The notes beneath the pieces were generated by a model. The model saw only the letters and a program-made list of their open reading frames with translations, did not search any database and had not been told where the DNA came from. From NCBI GenBank assembly GCA_003314535.1, contig POSG01000024.1, positions 1 to 47,510 on the forward strand: a stretch of DNA of 47,510 bases, read 5' to 3'. How positions within the stretch are numbered: the stretch's first letter is position 1; each line of letters opens with the position of its first letter. Below, one piece after another: positions 1 to 8,300 of the stretch. The position numbers were made by a program, and so were the translations under genes. The stretch is from Geobacter sp. (lineage in GTDB: Bacteria; Desulfobacterota; Desulfuromonadia; Geobacterales; Geobacteraceae).

Positions 1-601
1 GAAATTCAGGGTGACTACCGACTCAAATCACAGCCAACCGGTGGCGCCTAACCTCCTTAATCGGGAGTTCAATCCGGGCCGGCCAAATCAGGCTTGGGCC
101 AGCGACATAACCTACATCTGGACCGCCGAAGGGTGGCTATACCTGGCGGTCGTCATGGACCTGTATTCCCGCACTATCGTTGGTTGGTCCATGGCAGAGC
201 GAATGACTCGTCAACTTGTCATTGACGCCCTCATCTTGGCAGCAAAAAGGAGAGATCCGCCCCGTGGGTTGTTGCATCATTCCGACCGGGGCTCACAGTA
301 TGCCAGTGAGGACTTTCAGGAGTTGCTGCTCCAATACGGCATGATCTGCAGCATGAGCCGCACCGGCAACTGCTGGGACAATGCCCCGGCGGAAAGCTTC
401 TTCAGCATTCTGAAACGGGAACTTGTCTTCCACAACCGGTATCAAAGCCGCGCCCAGGCTCGGCAGAGCATCTTTGACTACATCGAGCGTTTCTATAACC
501 GCCGAAGGATTCATGCTTCCTTCGGCTATGTAACCCCTAGCGAGTTCGAGGAACTTAATCTCGCAGCCTAACTGACTGTCCACGAAACTAGGGTAAGTTC
601 A
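1..601 (+). mobile_element. 3' part of an IS3-family insertion sequence
   Basis: This is the right-hand portion of an insertion sequence whose left part lies outside the window. It contains the C-terminal DDE domain of an OrfB-type transposase that stops at 569-571. The proposed right end is near 601: read on the minus strand the terminal sequence begins TGAACTTACCCTAG, which fits the TG...CA ends usual for IS3 elements. The exact end is inferred, because the left inverted repeat and target duplication cannot be seen. Immediately after it lies what may be the tail of the gene it interrupted. Confidence 0.75.
2..571 (+). CDS. IS3-family transposase OrfB, integrase core (partial)
   Basis: The reading frame is open to the left edge, so this is the C-terminal part of a longer, probably frameshift-made, transposase. 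Numbering from the GTG at 11, the acidic triad is visible as D32 (SDITY), D92 ([10 protein letters not shown]) and E128 (CWDNAPAES). The second and third acids are separated by 35 residues, the classic DD(35)E spacing of IS3 and retroviral-type integrases. The end [20 protein letters not shown] is the usual IS3 tail. The enzyme would cut and join the element's ends during transposition. The frame continues upstream of the GTG without a stop, so that GTG is not a natural start. The copy looks intact within the window, and its activity depends on the missing upstream part. Confidence 0.93.
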   Translation, partial: KFRVTTDSNHSQPVAPNLLNREFNPGRPNQAWASDITYIWTAEGWLYLAVVMDLYSRTIVGWSMAERMTRQLVIDALILAAKRRDPPRGLLHHSDRGSQYASEDFQELLLQYGMICSMSRTGNCWDNAPAESFFSILKRELVFHNRYQSRAQARQSIFDYIERFYNRRRIHASFGYVTPSEFEELNLAA

Positions 602-602
602 T

Positions 603-656
603 ATTGGATGGAATGAGGATTATCCAGAAGTTGTGGTAGCTGAGGTTGAAGACTAA
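603..656 (+). pseudogene. possible tail of a gene interrupted by the IS3 element
   Basis: Right after the proposed IS end an open frame reads (I)GWNEDYPEVVVAEVED and then stops at TAA 654-656. The acidic, valine-rich run ends cleanly before the convergent toxin-antitoxin pair and looks like the C-terminus of a protein whose front was separated by the insertion. It is too short to identify. It could be chance. Confidence 0.3.
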
Positions 657-695
657 AGAGGGATGAGACAAGGAAAGGCTGCTACTTGAAAAGCC

Positions 696-989
696 TTACC
701 TTGCTTCTGCATGCAGTTTGAGACCAAGTGCCGCAACGATTTTGAGAATCGTATCGAAGCCAGGAACTCTCTCTCCTGAAAGTGCCTTGTAAAGGCTTTC
801 ACGGGAGAGGCCGGCATCTCGTGCAACCTGTGACATCCCCTTGGCGCGTGCGATGTCACCGAGTGCCTTGGCGATAAAAGCTGCATCGCCGTTTGCCTCT
901 TCCATACACGCTTCCAGATAGGCCGCCATTTCATCAGGGGTGCGAAGATGTTCGGCAACATCATATCGACTGGTAGCTGTTTTGGGCAT
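696..989 (-). CDS. HigA-like antitoxin, XRE-type HTH
   Basis: This 97-residue protein matches the addiction-module antidote family that is paired with HigB-type toxins. The C-terminal half holds a Cro/C1-type helix-turn-helix (about residues 48-90, containing MSQVARDAGLSRESLYKALS and then FDTILKIVAALGLKL). It should bind and neutralise the toxin and repress the operon. It starts 9 bp after the toxin stop with a good Shine-Dalgarno (AGGAG about 7 bases before ATG), so the order is toxin first, antitoxin second, as in higBA loci. Its probable operator is the palindrome in the shared promoter. Family assignment is confident; exact subfamily is from memory of the sequence pattern. Confidence 0.9.
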   Translation of the reverse strand: MPKTATSRYDVAEHLRTPDEMAAYLEACMEEANGDAAFIAKALGDIARAKGMSQVARDAGLSRESLYKALSGERVPGFDTILKIVAALGLKLHAEAR

Positions 990-998
990 TTTTGACTC

Positions 999-1289
999 CT
1001 ATAGGTTCTGAGCAAGTCGAATTGCTGATTTGATGTCCCTAGACTGGCTGCTCTTGTCGCCACCGGCCAGCAGGACAATCAACTCGCTGCCGCGTTGGAT
1101 GAAATAAACACGATAACCAGGACCATAGTTGATTCGCATTTCCGAGACACCTTCCCCAACAGGCTTAACGTCTCCTGCATTTCCTGAAGCAAGACGTTCA
1201 ATCCTGACGAGTACGCGGGCCTTGGCCTGGATATCACGCAGGTTGTTCAGCCAGTTGGCAAACAGTTCGGTCTTGCGTATTTCAATCAT
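999..1289 (-). CDS. HigB/RelE-superfamily toxin (Gp49-like)
   Basis: This 96-residue protein is of the type II toxin family often called phage-derived Gp49-like or HigB-like. The opening [19 protein letters not shown], the central [24 protein letters not shown] and the end [10 protein letters not shown] are typical. Family members cleave mRNA at the ribosome, which is inferred here. The ATG at 1289 is the expected family start, but no Shine-Dalgarno precedes it. The -10 box ends only seven bases before it, so the mRNA is probably leaderless or nearly so. Its partner is the antitoxin directly downstream. Confidence 0.92.
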   Translation of the reverse strand: MIEIRKTELFANWLNNLRDIQAKARVLVRIERLASGNAGDVKPVGEGVSEMRINYGPGYRVYFIQRGSELIVLLAGGDKSSQSRDIKSAIRLAQNL

Positions 1290-1295
1290 GGATTA

Positions 1296-1324
1296 ATTGT
1301 AGCCATCGGGCTACAGTGTGTCAA
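1296..1324 (-). promoter_or_regulatory. sigma-70 promoter with operator palindrome for the toxin-antitoxin operon
   Basis: On the minus strand a perfect -35 TTGACA (1319-1324) is followed by a 17-base spacer and a near-perfect -10 TACAAT (1296-1301). Within the spacer and overlapping the -10 lies the inverted repeat TGTAGCC-atcg-GGCTACA (1298-1315), well placed for repression by the antitoxin HTH. The start point would fall at about 1289-1290, on or next to the toxin ATG. Confidence 0.85.
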
Positions 1325-1569
1325 GGTTTTAGTCATAAGGAGAACCCAGCCAACCATCGGCACGACCGGCCCTTGTAAAACCTAGCCGGTCAGCCTCGGC
1401 CCCGTTGCAAGCATGGAATTAAATGATATTTACGACGAGAACTGAAAATTGGCGAGGGATGGGCCGCTTTTAGAAAAAACATCCCGAGAGGAGAAAAACA
1501 GTCAACCCCCTTTCGGATACCACGTACCGGGTTTCGCCACAACTAACGACAAACAACCAGGAGACGCAC

Positions 1570-2211
1570 ATGAACCGCAAAGCTCCATTCCTTTTCCCCG
1601 CGAACACCACAATCATCGCAACACTCGCCTTGATCCTTGTTCTTCCCGTTTTGAGCCGGGCAGACTTCCCCTTGCCGGACGAAATCGTGGACAACGTGGA
1701 GATCATTGCAACCTTTGACTCGAAACAGGTCGTTACTCCGACTGAGAAAGCAGGTTACGCGGAGCAGCAGCATATCTATGCGAATCTGATCGGCAATGCG
1801 CTGAAAACGGAGGGGAAGGGCGGAGTTTACGAGGGGAAAGTCCTTAAAGTCAAGAAAACCTTCCCTATTTTCCGCGTCTATACGAAAAGGGAAAATCCGC
1901 AAACGGGGCGCAATAACCGGTTGGGAGGGTGGTGGACCCACGTCCCGCCCGCCAAGGGGATCTCAAAATCGGATTACCGGCGCCGTTACGAAATCTGCGA
2001 AAGTTTCAACCATGATCTCGACCGGGTCGTGCAATGCCGTATTTATCCGGGAGCATTGCTGCTGATAGGTCCGGGGCAGAGCGTCACTGAAGACCTTTGC
2101 GCGAAACCGGGTGAAAGCTACGCGTCGGATACCAAGAAGGAAAATCTCCAGATTTTTGTCTTCGACATGTACAATCACAGCTTCCAGATCCGGGACGCGC
2201 TTGCCCCTTGA
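1570..2211 (+). CDS. predicted secreted protein of unknown function
   Basis: The 213-residue protein starts at an ATG with a good Shine-Dalgarno (AGGAG). It opens with a basic stretch and a long hydrophobic segment (IIATLALILVLPVLSRA), a likely Sec signal peptide cleaved after about residue 32. The mature part has three cysteines, many charged residues and no motif I recognise. Segments such as RLGGWWTHVPPAKG and LQIFVFDMYNHSFQI suggest a small folded exported domain. The 280 bp before it contain no other convincing gene. Its 3' end overlaps a possible 41-residue frame, which may be translated with it. Confidence 0.75.
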   Translation: MNRKAPFLFPANTTIIATLALILVLPVLSRADFPLPDEIVDNVEIIATFDSKQVVTPTEKAGYAEQQHIYANLIGNALKTEGKGGVYEGKVLKVKKTFPIFRVYTKRENPQTGRNNRLGGWWTHVPPAKGISKSDYRRRYEICESFNHDLDRVVQCRIYPGALLLIGPGQSVTEDLCAKPGESYASDTKKENLQIFVFDMYNHSFQIRDALAP

Positions 2212-2333
2212 AAGATACGGAACACTACATCGGGTGCCCCGCTGAAACCGATGACCGGCTGTTTGAATGGTATTCCTGGGGAATGGCGCCACAAAAGAAG
2301 GATTTCGATCAATCAGCCGGGGAGCAAGAGTGA
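2208..2333 (+). CDS. possible 41-residue protein coupled to the upstream gene
   Basis: A TTG overlaps the upstream stop codon (TTGA) and opens a frame that runs to TGA 2331-2333. The product, beginning MKDTEHYIGCPAETDDRLFE, has a natural composition with tryptophan-tyrosine segments (EWYSWGMAPQKK). There is no clear Shine-Dalgarno, so translation would rely on coupling. It could also be the remnant of a longer ancestral C-terminus of the preceding gene. No homolog is recognised. Confidence 0.35.
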   Translation: MKDTEHYIGCPAETDDRLFEWYSWGMAPQKKDFDQSAGEQE

Positions 2334-2492
2334 TGCTTCAGACGCCGATTTGGCTTGAAAAATGTAATTCAAAGCGCTGAAAACGACTTCTCTTTAATAG
2401 GATTTCATGCTAATTCAGCCGGACAGCCTGATCCGACCCATTTAACGTCTAATCCGTTACAGCCTAACCGCATCAGAACGAGCGAGGAATCC

Positions 2493-3743
2493 ATGCCCGA
2501 CACAAGCACGCATAGCCGCACGACAAACCTCTCCGGCAACGAGATATACTGCCTGGACAAACTGTCCCTCAAGCCCGGCAACATCTGCATCGGCAACAGC
2601 GTCTATGCGCTGGGCATCCTGGGAAGCCTCACGGCGGGCCTCAACATACTTGTGGGGGGTGAAATCCCGCAGGTGACCGAACTGATCCACGACGGCCGCC
2701 TGAATGCCATCGAGCGGATGATGCTGGAGGCCAAGGCGAGCGGCGGCACCGGCGTGACGGGAGTCACCAGCGAACTCGTCAGCCACGGCAGCAATATCGA
2801 ATTCCTTTCCATCGGCTCGGTCGTGCACAAGCCCGATGCCGCCAGTGAAACGCTGTCCTTTTCCACTTCGGCCGATGCGCAGGAACTCTACTGCCAGGTG
2901 GATTGCGGGTTCAGGCCGAAACGGTATGTGATCGGCAACGTGGCATATTCCATCGGTCTCGGCGGGAACGTCTTCGGTTTCCTGCGCAGCCTGGGACGGG
3001 GAGAAGTTACGGAGTATTCCGAGATATTCGACCGGACCAGGCACCTGGCGCTCGAGCGGATCACCCGCGAAGCCAAACAGTGCAAGGCCAACGCGGTGAT
3101 CGGCATCAATACGACCATCACCCCGCTCATGGGCGCCCAGGAAATGCTCATGCTCGGCACGGCTTCGTTCCACCCGGCGCTTACCGATTACGCCACCAGA
3201 CCGGTCACCTCCGACCTGACCAACGAGGAAATGTGGAACATGATCCATATCGGCTACATGCCGATCAGCCTGGTGATGGGGGTCTCGGTCTATTCGCTGG
3301 GGATCGTGGGCGGGATCAAATCACTGTTCAAATCCATGGTGCGCGGGGAAGTGGACGTGCTGACATCCCTGCTGTACGAGGCCAGGGAGAAAGCACTGGA
3401 CAGGATCCAGAGGGATGCCCGGCGCCATGGGGCGGATGATGTGGTCGGGGTGAAGATACACGTGTACGAGCTCGGCGGGGGGTTGATAGAGTTCCTGGCT
3501 ATCGGCACCGCGGTAAGGAAGATCGACGGCATATCGACCAGGACCACGGCGCTGATACCGCAGGCCATCATCAGGGACCGGGATACCTTCTTCGAAAAGA
3601 AGCCGCAGTGTGGACGCGCCACGTCTCTGACAGCGAGCGGAAAGGCATCTGCAGCAGCGACACAGGGCGGCCCGATCGCCATTATCCTCGCCATAGCACT
3701 GTTTGTTTTCTATATTTTCATATTTGTCCTGAAGCGGGGGTAA
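2493..3743 (+). CDS. triple YbjQ/UPF0145-domain protein with C-terminal membrane anchor
   Basis: The 416-residue protein contains three diverged copies of the small YbjQ (UPF0145, putative heavy-metal-binding) fold, at about residues 18-111, 131-226 and 246-341. Each repeat has the same plan: a strand pair with G-x-S/A-V-Y-S-L/I-G, a glycine-rich loop, R-G-E-V or G-G-E-I, a helix with R-x-x-A-L/I-E/D-R-I/M, and a closing strand I-G-T/S-A/V. A hydrophobic segment at 393-413 followed by KRG is a likely tail anchor. Family members are usually about 105-residue single domains that form pentamers, so the fusion is unusual. I chose the ATG at 2493 because AGGA precedes it and homology begins soon after; a longer TTG-started frame from 2355 is less likely. 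Function is unknown. Confidence 0.85.
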   Translation: MPDTSTHSRTTNLSGNEIYCLDKLSLKPGNICIGNSVYALGILGSLTAGLNILVGGEIPQVTELIHDGRLNAIERMMLEAKASGGTGVTGVTSELVSHGSNIEFLSIGSVVHKPDAASETLSFSTSADAQELYCQVDCGFRPKRYVIGNVAYSIGLGGNVFGFLRSLGRGEVTEYSEIFDRTRHLALERITREAKQCKANAVIGINTTITPLMGAQEMLMLGTASFHPALTDYATRPVTSDLTNEEMWNMIHIGYMPISLVMGVSVYSLGIVGGIKSLFKSMVRGEVDVLTSLLYEAREKALDRIQRDARRHGADDVVGVKIHVYELGGGLIEFLAIGTAVRKIDGISTRTTALIPQAIIRDRDTFFEKKPQCGRATSLTASGKASAAATQGGPIAIILAIALFVFYIFIFVLKRG

Positions 3744-3949
3744 GAAACTCAAAGGCGCTGCATTTCTATTTGATAAACTGACCAAAGTATGGGAAAAAGT
3801 CCAACGTCATGCGTAACGAGAAAAAAACTGCTCTCGTATGGTTTTACCATGCGGTTGCCCTTGATCCGGCTGGTTGCGGATCTTGTCCGGAATAATCCCC
3901 GACAAGTCCGTATCAGGGGCTGAATTACTATTCAATTCGGAGGTGGGAC

Positions 3950-5494
3950 ATGAAACTTGTTTGCATTCGTCGGTCAATCGTAAAAGTCTTGCTTGCTGTT
4001 GCCATTCCCTTTGCTTCAGCCGCTCTGGCCAATCCCACGGTATCGGTGAACTACAATCCCCAGTCGGTCCAGGTTTCCCACACCGGCTACGTGGGCGGCA
4101 CCCAGGGGAGCCGCACCGTCAACGTAGCCGTTTCCCGCCGGGATCCTGGCATGTTCTGCAGCAAGGTAAGCTGGATCTACGTCTACGTGGACGTACCGAA
4201 CTCCACTTTTCAGAGTGATCACCGGCTTTTCGACAAGCAGGTCGGCTCCAACGGCCTCTGCAATTTCGACGAGACGATCCCGATCGAGCTGGTCTCGTCG
4301 AGCGGGGCCGACAACGAGTGCGGCGGCGGCGCTGTCAACGCCGGCAAAACCAAGCTTCTCAACCGGTCCGTAAAAGTTGAGCTTCATTACAACGGGGGCA
4401 ACAAGCAGCTCATCGACCAGCGCACGCTGCAGGCGCAGATCAAATGCGCCTGTACCCGCGTGGGGCTCGACTCCAGCGGGATCCAGCCCAACCCCAAGGC
4501 GTATACGGAATACAACAACCATGTACCCCTGATCCGCGCCTATGGCATGGAGCCCTTACGCAAACAGGTCACGGGCGCGGTGCCGCCGGGCATGTCGGTG
4601 GACCTCGACCCGGCTTACGATATCCTGTACCTGAACGGCAAGCCAACGGCTGAAGGAAACTACACCTTCACCGCGAATATTTCCGACAGCTGCCCCCATG
4701 GAGCCCAGTCGATCCAGAAAGCTTTCACGGTTCCCGTGAGGTGCAGCAGGTTTGATTTCCCGGCGGGGATGCAGCTTCCTCCGGCCAATGTCGGAATGCC
4801 GTACTCATATCAACTCCGCACCACGTGCAGCCCGGCCATCACCCCGCAGCAGTTCAGTGCCCAGTACCTTCCCGCCGGTTTAGCCGTCAATTCAGCAGGG
4901 CTTCTTTCCGGAACCCCTACGGCCACGGGCAAGTACAACGTTTCCGTCCAATCGCGCTCCAGCTCCAGCCAGTTCCCTTCTCCCGCGCACGGCATATTCC
5001 CCCTGGAGGTGCGCGACGCGTCACCGCCCGTCGTGAGCTCATTTTCAGTCATGCCGATGATGATGCCCTCTCAGGGAGGCCAGGCAGCAGTGATCGTCAG
5101 GGCAGCGGACAACCTCGGCATAACGGCTGTTAGCATAGCACTCGCTCAACCCGGGGGGCAGCAAACAAGCGCCCAGGCCGTGCTTGCGAGCGGAAACGCC
5201 AAAAACGGCGAATGGCGGGCCAATCTGGCCATTCCCGCCAATTTCAGCAACAGGGTTCTCACCTTAGGCGTGAAGGCCGTGGTTTCGGATGCTGCCAATA
5301 ACATCACCACCAGGACCGCGGCCCTAATGGTAAAGGAAGGGACCCGGACGGGAACGACGACGCCGGCTGTCCAGGGGCCCAATACGCAGGCTGCGGGCTC
5401 GTCCCTCCAGAAGAGAAAGCCGCAGTCGATAGCGCCGGGAAGCGTGCCGGCCGTAATCAGCCAGGAGCCCAAGACCCCCGGAACGATCCGGTAA
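3950..5494 (+). CDS. secreted protein with putative Ig-like (He_PIG) domains
   Basis: The 514-residue protein has a Sec signal peptide (SIVKVLLAVAIPFASAALA, cleavage near residue 27) and a strong Shine-Dalgarno (GGAGGTG). Two segments look like He_PIG bacterial Ig folds: about residues 195-250 (VPPGMSVDLD ... GKPTAEGNYTFTANI) and about 270-345 (YLPAGLAVNSAGLLSGTPTATGKYNVSVQ). A further beta-rich domain follows (about 355-450), then a low-complexity Ser/Thr/Gln/Pro tail. The N-terminal 170 residues hold several cysteines and no motif I know. It is probably an extracellular or periplasmic structural or adhesive protein. It sits 20 bp before the membrane-protein gene, so the two are likely co-transcribed. 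Confidence 0.75.
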   Translation: MKLVCIRRSIVKVLLAVAIPFASAALANPTVSVNYNPQSVQVSHTGYVGGTQGSRTVNVAVSRRDPGMFCSKVSWIYVYVDVPNSTFQSDHRLFDKQVGSNGLCNFDETIPIELVSSSGADNECGGGAVNAGKTKLLNRSVKVELHYNGGNKQLIDQRTLQAQIKCACTRVGLDSSGIQPNPKAYTEYNNHVPLIRAYGMEPLRKQVTGAVPPGMSVDLDPAYDILYLNGKPTAEGNYTFTANISDSCPHGAQSIQKAFTVPVRCSRFDFPAGMQLPPANVGMPYSYQLRTTCSPAITPQQFSAQYLPAGLAVNSAGLLSGTPTATGKYNVSVQSRSSSSQFPSPAHGIFPLEVRDASPPVVSSFSVMPMMMPSQGGQAAVIVRAADNLGITAVSIALAQPGGQQTSAQAVLASGNAKNGEWRANLAIPANFSNRVLTLGVKAVVSDAANNITTRTAALMVKEGTRTGTTTPAVQGPNTQAAGSSLQKRKPQSIAPGSVPAVISQEPKTPGTIR

Positions 5495-5514
5495 GCGAAA
5501 AAGGGAGGAAGCCC

Positions 5515-6249
5515 GTGACCACAACAAAGCCATGTTTCGGAAAACGTGCCGTGAAACCGCTCATCTGTTTCAAACTCGGCTGGAACCTCATCAGGGACCA
5601 ATACTGGATGATGGTCGGCGTGACGTTCATCGGCATGCTCATCGGGAGCCTGGTGCCCATGGGCATCGTCATGGGCCCCATGATGTGCGGAATTTACCTG
5701 TGCCTGTTCAGCAAGATGAGAGGGGATAAGGCTTCCCTTGATCTGCTGTTCAAGGGGTTTGACTTCTTTGCCGAAAGCCTGATCGCGACGCTGATCATGA
5801 TCGTTCCGATTATCATATGCCTGGTACCGCTGTATATTGTCATGATAGTGGCAATGACCATGGGCGCTGCCGGGAATTGCGCGGCCGACCCGGGACGGAT
5901 ATTGTCGACGTTGGTCCCCATCCTGGTTGTGGTAATGGTCTTTTTTTTCCTGTTTGCCCTTGCCGTTGGAGTGTTTTTCATCTTTGCCTATCCGCTCATT
6001 GCGGACCGGAGGATTTCGGGGATCAATGCGATAAAGACCAGCGCCAGGGCCGCATGGGCCAACCTGGGAGGGCTGACCGCACTCTTGCTGATCAACATGG
6101 CGCTTGGGCTGATCGGGATGTGCTGCTGTTATATCGGAGCCATATTCGTCATGCCGGTCGGTTTCGCAGCCCTGGCATTTGCGTACCGCCAGGTGTTCGG
6201 CACGGAATCCGAAACGATGGACGCTGACGTGCAGATTCAGCAACAATAA
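5515..6249 (+). CDS. integral membrane protein of unknown function
   Basis: The 244-residue protein starts at a GTG behind GGAGGAAG, 20 bp after the preceding secreted-protein gene. It has about five or six hydrophobic segments: a Gly/Met-rich pair at 33-66, then around 87-120, 130-155, 185-205 and 205-225. A charged loop, ADRRISGINAIKTSARAAW, lies before the last pair. That loop and the overall plan resemble predicted membrane proteins of the DUF975 or glycerophosphodiester phosphodiesterase membrane-domain type, which I offer only as a resemblance. The acidic tail (ESETMDADVQ) is likely cytoplasmic. Confidence 0.75.
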   Translation: MTTTKPCFGKRAVKPLICFKLGWNLIRDQYWMMVGVTFIGMLIGSLVPMGIVMGPMMCGIYLCLFSKMRGDKASLDLLFKGFDFFAESLIATLIMIVPIIICLVPLYIVMIVAMTMGAAGNCAADPGRILSTLVPILVVVMVFFFLFALAVGVFFIFAYPLIADRRISGINAIKTSARAAWANLGGLTALLLINMALGLIGMCCCYIGAIFVMPVGFAALAFAYRQVFGTESETMDADVQIQQQ

Positions 6250-6356
6250 TAGTAGAGCCGGAGGGTGTTCATTCCCCTGGAAATCAATAATCCTCAGGAT
6301 AAACTTCGGAATCTCCCGGCGATTTCACCGGATAGCGATTATTATGGGGAGGCATC

Positions 6357-6704
6357 ATGAAAACTTTCCTGATTTTTTTGACAATACTCGCATTAACCGG
6401 ATGCTCCACCTGTCTATCGTACAAACCCTTGCCGCTGGCAGTGGCCGACCCCCGAAGCGTAAGGGGATGTCGATTTGTCGGCGTTTATCCGGGACCTTAC
6501 GGCTACCGGTTCTGGGGGCCCCCGCCGGTATTGGGGGATTTCAAATACCAGTCCGCGGCAAAGGCCAAGGAAGCAGGCGCTACACATATCTACTGGCGGC
6601 AAGATATCATGGGGTATTACGGCCAGACCAGGGTCACGGGATTCGCATTTGACTGCACCGGCGTAACCATGCCTCATTACTACGAGGACCCGACCCAGTA
6701 CTGA
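6357..6704 (+). CDS. small predicted lipoprotein
   Basis: The 115-residue protein has a lipoprotein signal peptide with the lipobox ALTG-C at residues 13-17, so it is probably lipidated and membrane-bound. The core, with GCRFVGVYPG followed by AKAKEAGATHIYWRQ and a last disulfide-capable Cys in AFDCTG, resembles the DUF4156-type enterobacterial lipoproteins; that link is tentative. It stands alone with an upstream GGAGG, about 105 bp after the membrane-protein gene. Confidence 0.75.
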   Translation: MKTFLIFLTILALTGCSTCLSYKPLPLAVADPRSVRGCRFVGVYPGPYGYRFWGPPPVLGDFKYQSAAKAKEAGATHIYWRQDIMGYYGQTRVTGFAFDCTGVTMPHYYEDPTQY

Positions 6705-6746
6705 TGCGTCACTGCCATCAAGGACCCGAAGATTTGCCACCAAGCC

Positions 6747-8300
6747 TCAGGTGAACTTGCCTGAAGCCGGCACGGCCCGCTTGAAGGCCCATGCTTCTAT
6801 TTTCTTGATTTGTTCAGCCATGGTCACTGAAAGGGGCACCGTCCTGCTGACCATGACCATCAAGTCCCGCTGGGCCAGGGGACGCTGGTCAGCGAGAGCC
6901 TCGAACGCAGCGGAATGCACGGCCTGCTCTATTTCTGCGCCGGAAAACCCCCTTGTGGAGCCGGCCAGTAGCGGCAGGTCGAAGTCGGCAAGCTCCAGCT
7001 GGCGCGATTTAAGGTGAATGCGGAAGATTTCCTCGCGGGCCGGGGTTTCGGGCAACCCCACGTAGAAGATCTCGTCGAAACGCCCCTTGCGCAGCACCTC
7101 CGCAGGAAGCATCTCAACGGCATTCGCTGTCGCCGCCACAAAAACCGGCTGGCGTTTTTCCTGCATCCAGGTGAGGAACGAGCCGAGCACTCGGGAAGCT
7201 GACCCGCCCTCGGTCTTGAAGCCGTGGCTGGTGATCCCCGCCTCGATTTCATCGATCCAGAGCACACAGGGCGCCACAGCCTCGGCGGTTCTGAATGCAG
7301 CGTTCAGGCTCGTTTCCGGGCTTCCGAAAATTCCTCCATAGACGGCCGACATGTCGAGGCGGATGAGGGGCAAGCGCCATTCCGCGGCGATGGCCTTGAC
7401 GAACAGGGACTTGCCGCACCCGGCGATCCCCATCACCAGGACCCCCTTGGGCAGGCCTATGCCCGACGAAATCGCCTCCAGCCCGAAGGCGCTCTCGCGG
7501 CGTTTCAGCCAGTACTTGAGGTTCTCCATCCCGCCCAGATGTTCGCAGCCGGCATGATCCAGCACCAGTTCCATGATGCCGCTCTCCTGGATGATCCGGC
7601 GCTTGTTCTCCAGAAGCTCCCTCACAGCCTCGGTGCCATCGGATTCCGACAGCCTGAGCGTCCGCACCGCCCGCTCCAGTTCCGGAAGGTCAAGGCCGCG
7701 GGCCGCCACCACGAGCTTCTCGAACAGGCCAGGCTCGGCTTCGCATGCATCGGCCAGGCTGGGGTCCTGCTCCCGCATTTGTCCGAGCAATGCCTGGATC
7801 TCCTCAACTGCCGGCAGGCCCTGCTCGAAAAGATGGATATCCTCCCGCAGGCCCTGGGGCACCCATGCACCTTCACCCAGGATGGCTGCCACCTTGCCCT
7901 GTCCCCTGGAAATCGAGGCAAGCTCCTTGATTTTCCTGACAAGGAACGGGTTGTCGCGCCAGAAATGATGGACGTCCTTGAGGATCAGCATCAGCGGGCC
8001 CGGCTGCAAGGCAAAGAAATCAAGCGCCAGCAGCGGATCGACCGTGTCCGGAACGACACACCCTTCCCGGGCAAGGCCTGCGGTGCAGGTCCAGACCAGC
8101 GGTGCGCCCATCCCCTCTATGCAGGCGGCAGCTTGCGTCAGCAGCTTTTCGCTGCGCCGTTCATTCCCGGTGTTCACATAGAAAAGGGTCGAACCCGCGC
8201 TGACAAGACGGACGAACTGCTGCGGAGCCAGGTTTTCCATTGTCTTTCCCCATGATTGTTGCCGCCACGATACATGCGGAGTTGATCCGTTTTCGCTCAT
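6747..8300 (-). CDS. Ycf46-like AAA+ ATPase
   Basis: The 517-residue protein has an N-terminal non-ATPase region (1-250) and a AAA+ core. Walker A is G291-IAGCGKS-298 and Walker B is VLWIDEIE at about 347-354. A sensor-like ATAN follows, then an arginine-finger-like RKGRFDEIF and a C-terminal small domain ([19 protein letters not shown]). The architecture matches the Ycf46/SpoVK-like AAA proteins of bacteria and plastids, whose client is usually unknown. The ATG chosen overlaps the stop of the glycosyltransferase gene (ATGA), implying translational coupling; a second ATG at 8240 is also possible. Shared transcription with a glycosyltransferase is the only context clue. Confidence 0.88.
   Translation of the reverse strand: MSENGSTPHVSWRQQSWGKTMENLAPQQFVRLVSAGSTLFYVNTGNERRSEKLLTQAAACIEGMGAPLVWTCTAGLAREGCVVPDTVDPLLALDFFALQPGPLMLILKDVHHFWRDNPFLVRKIKELASISRGQGKVAAILGEGAWVPQGLREDIHLFEQGLPAVEEIQALLGQMREQDPSLADACEAEPGLFEKLVVAARGLDLPELERAVRTLRLSESDGTEAVRELLENKRRIIQESGIMELVLDHAGCEHLGGMENLKYWLKRRESAFGLEAISSGIGLPKGVLVMGIAGCGKSLFVKAIAAEWRLPLIRLDMSAVYGGIFGSPETSLNAAFRTAEAVAPCVLWIDEIEAGITSHGFKTEGGSASRVLGSFLTWMQEKRQPVFVAATANAVEMLPAEVLRKGRFDEIFYVGLPETPAREEIFRIHLKSRQLELADFDLPLLAGSTRGFSGAEIEQAVHSAAFEALADQRPLAQRDLMVMVSRTVPLSVTMAEQIKKIEAWAFKRAVPASGKFT

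Noticed and set aside
1449-1718. 89-codon frame overlapping the start of the secreted-protein gene.
   Set aside because: It has no Shine-Dalgarno and overlaps the signal peptide of a better-supported gene.
2457-3248. Long antisense frame over the YbjQ gene (263 codons).
   Set aside because: It is a GC-codon shadow of a well-supported gene, with no start signal or family likeness.
5146-6246. 366-codon minus-strand frame over the membrane-protein region.
   Set aside because: Composition is non-natural (Arg/Gln/His runs) and both overlapped plus-strand genes are well supported.
7224-8255. 343-codon plus-strand frame over the AAA+ ATPase.
   Set aside because: It is the antisense shadow of the ATPase, which has clear Walker motifs.
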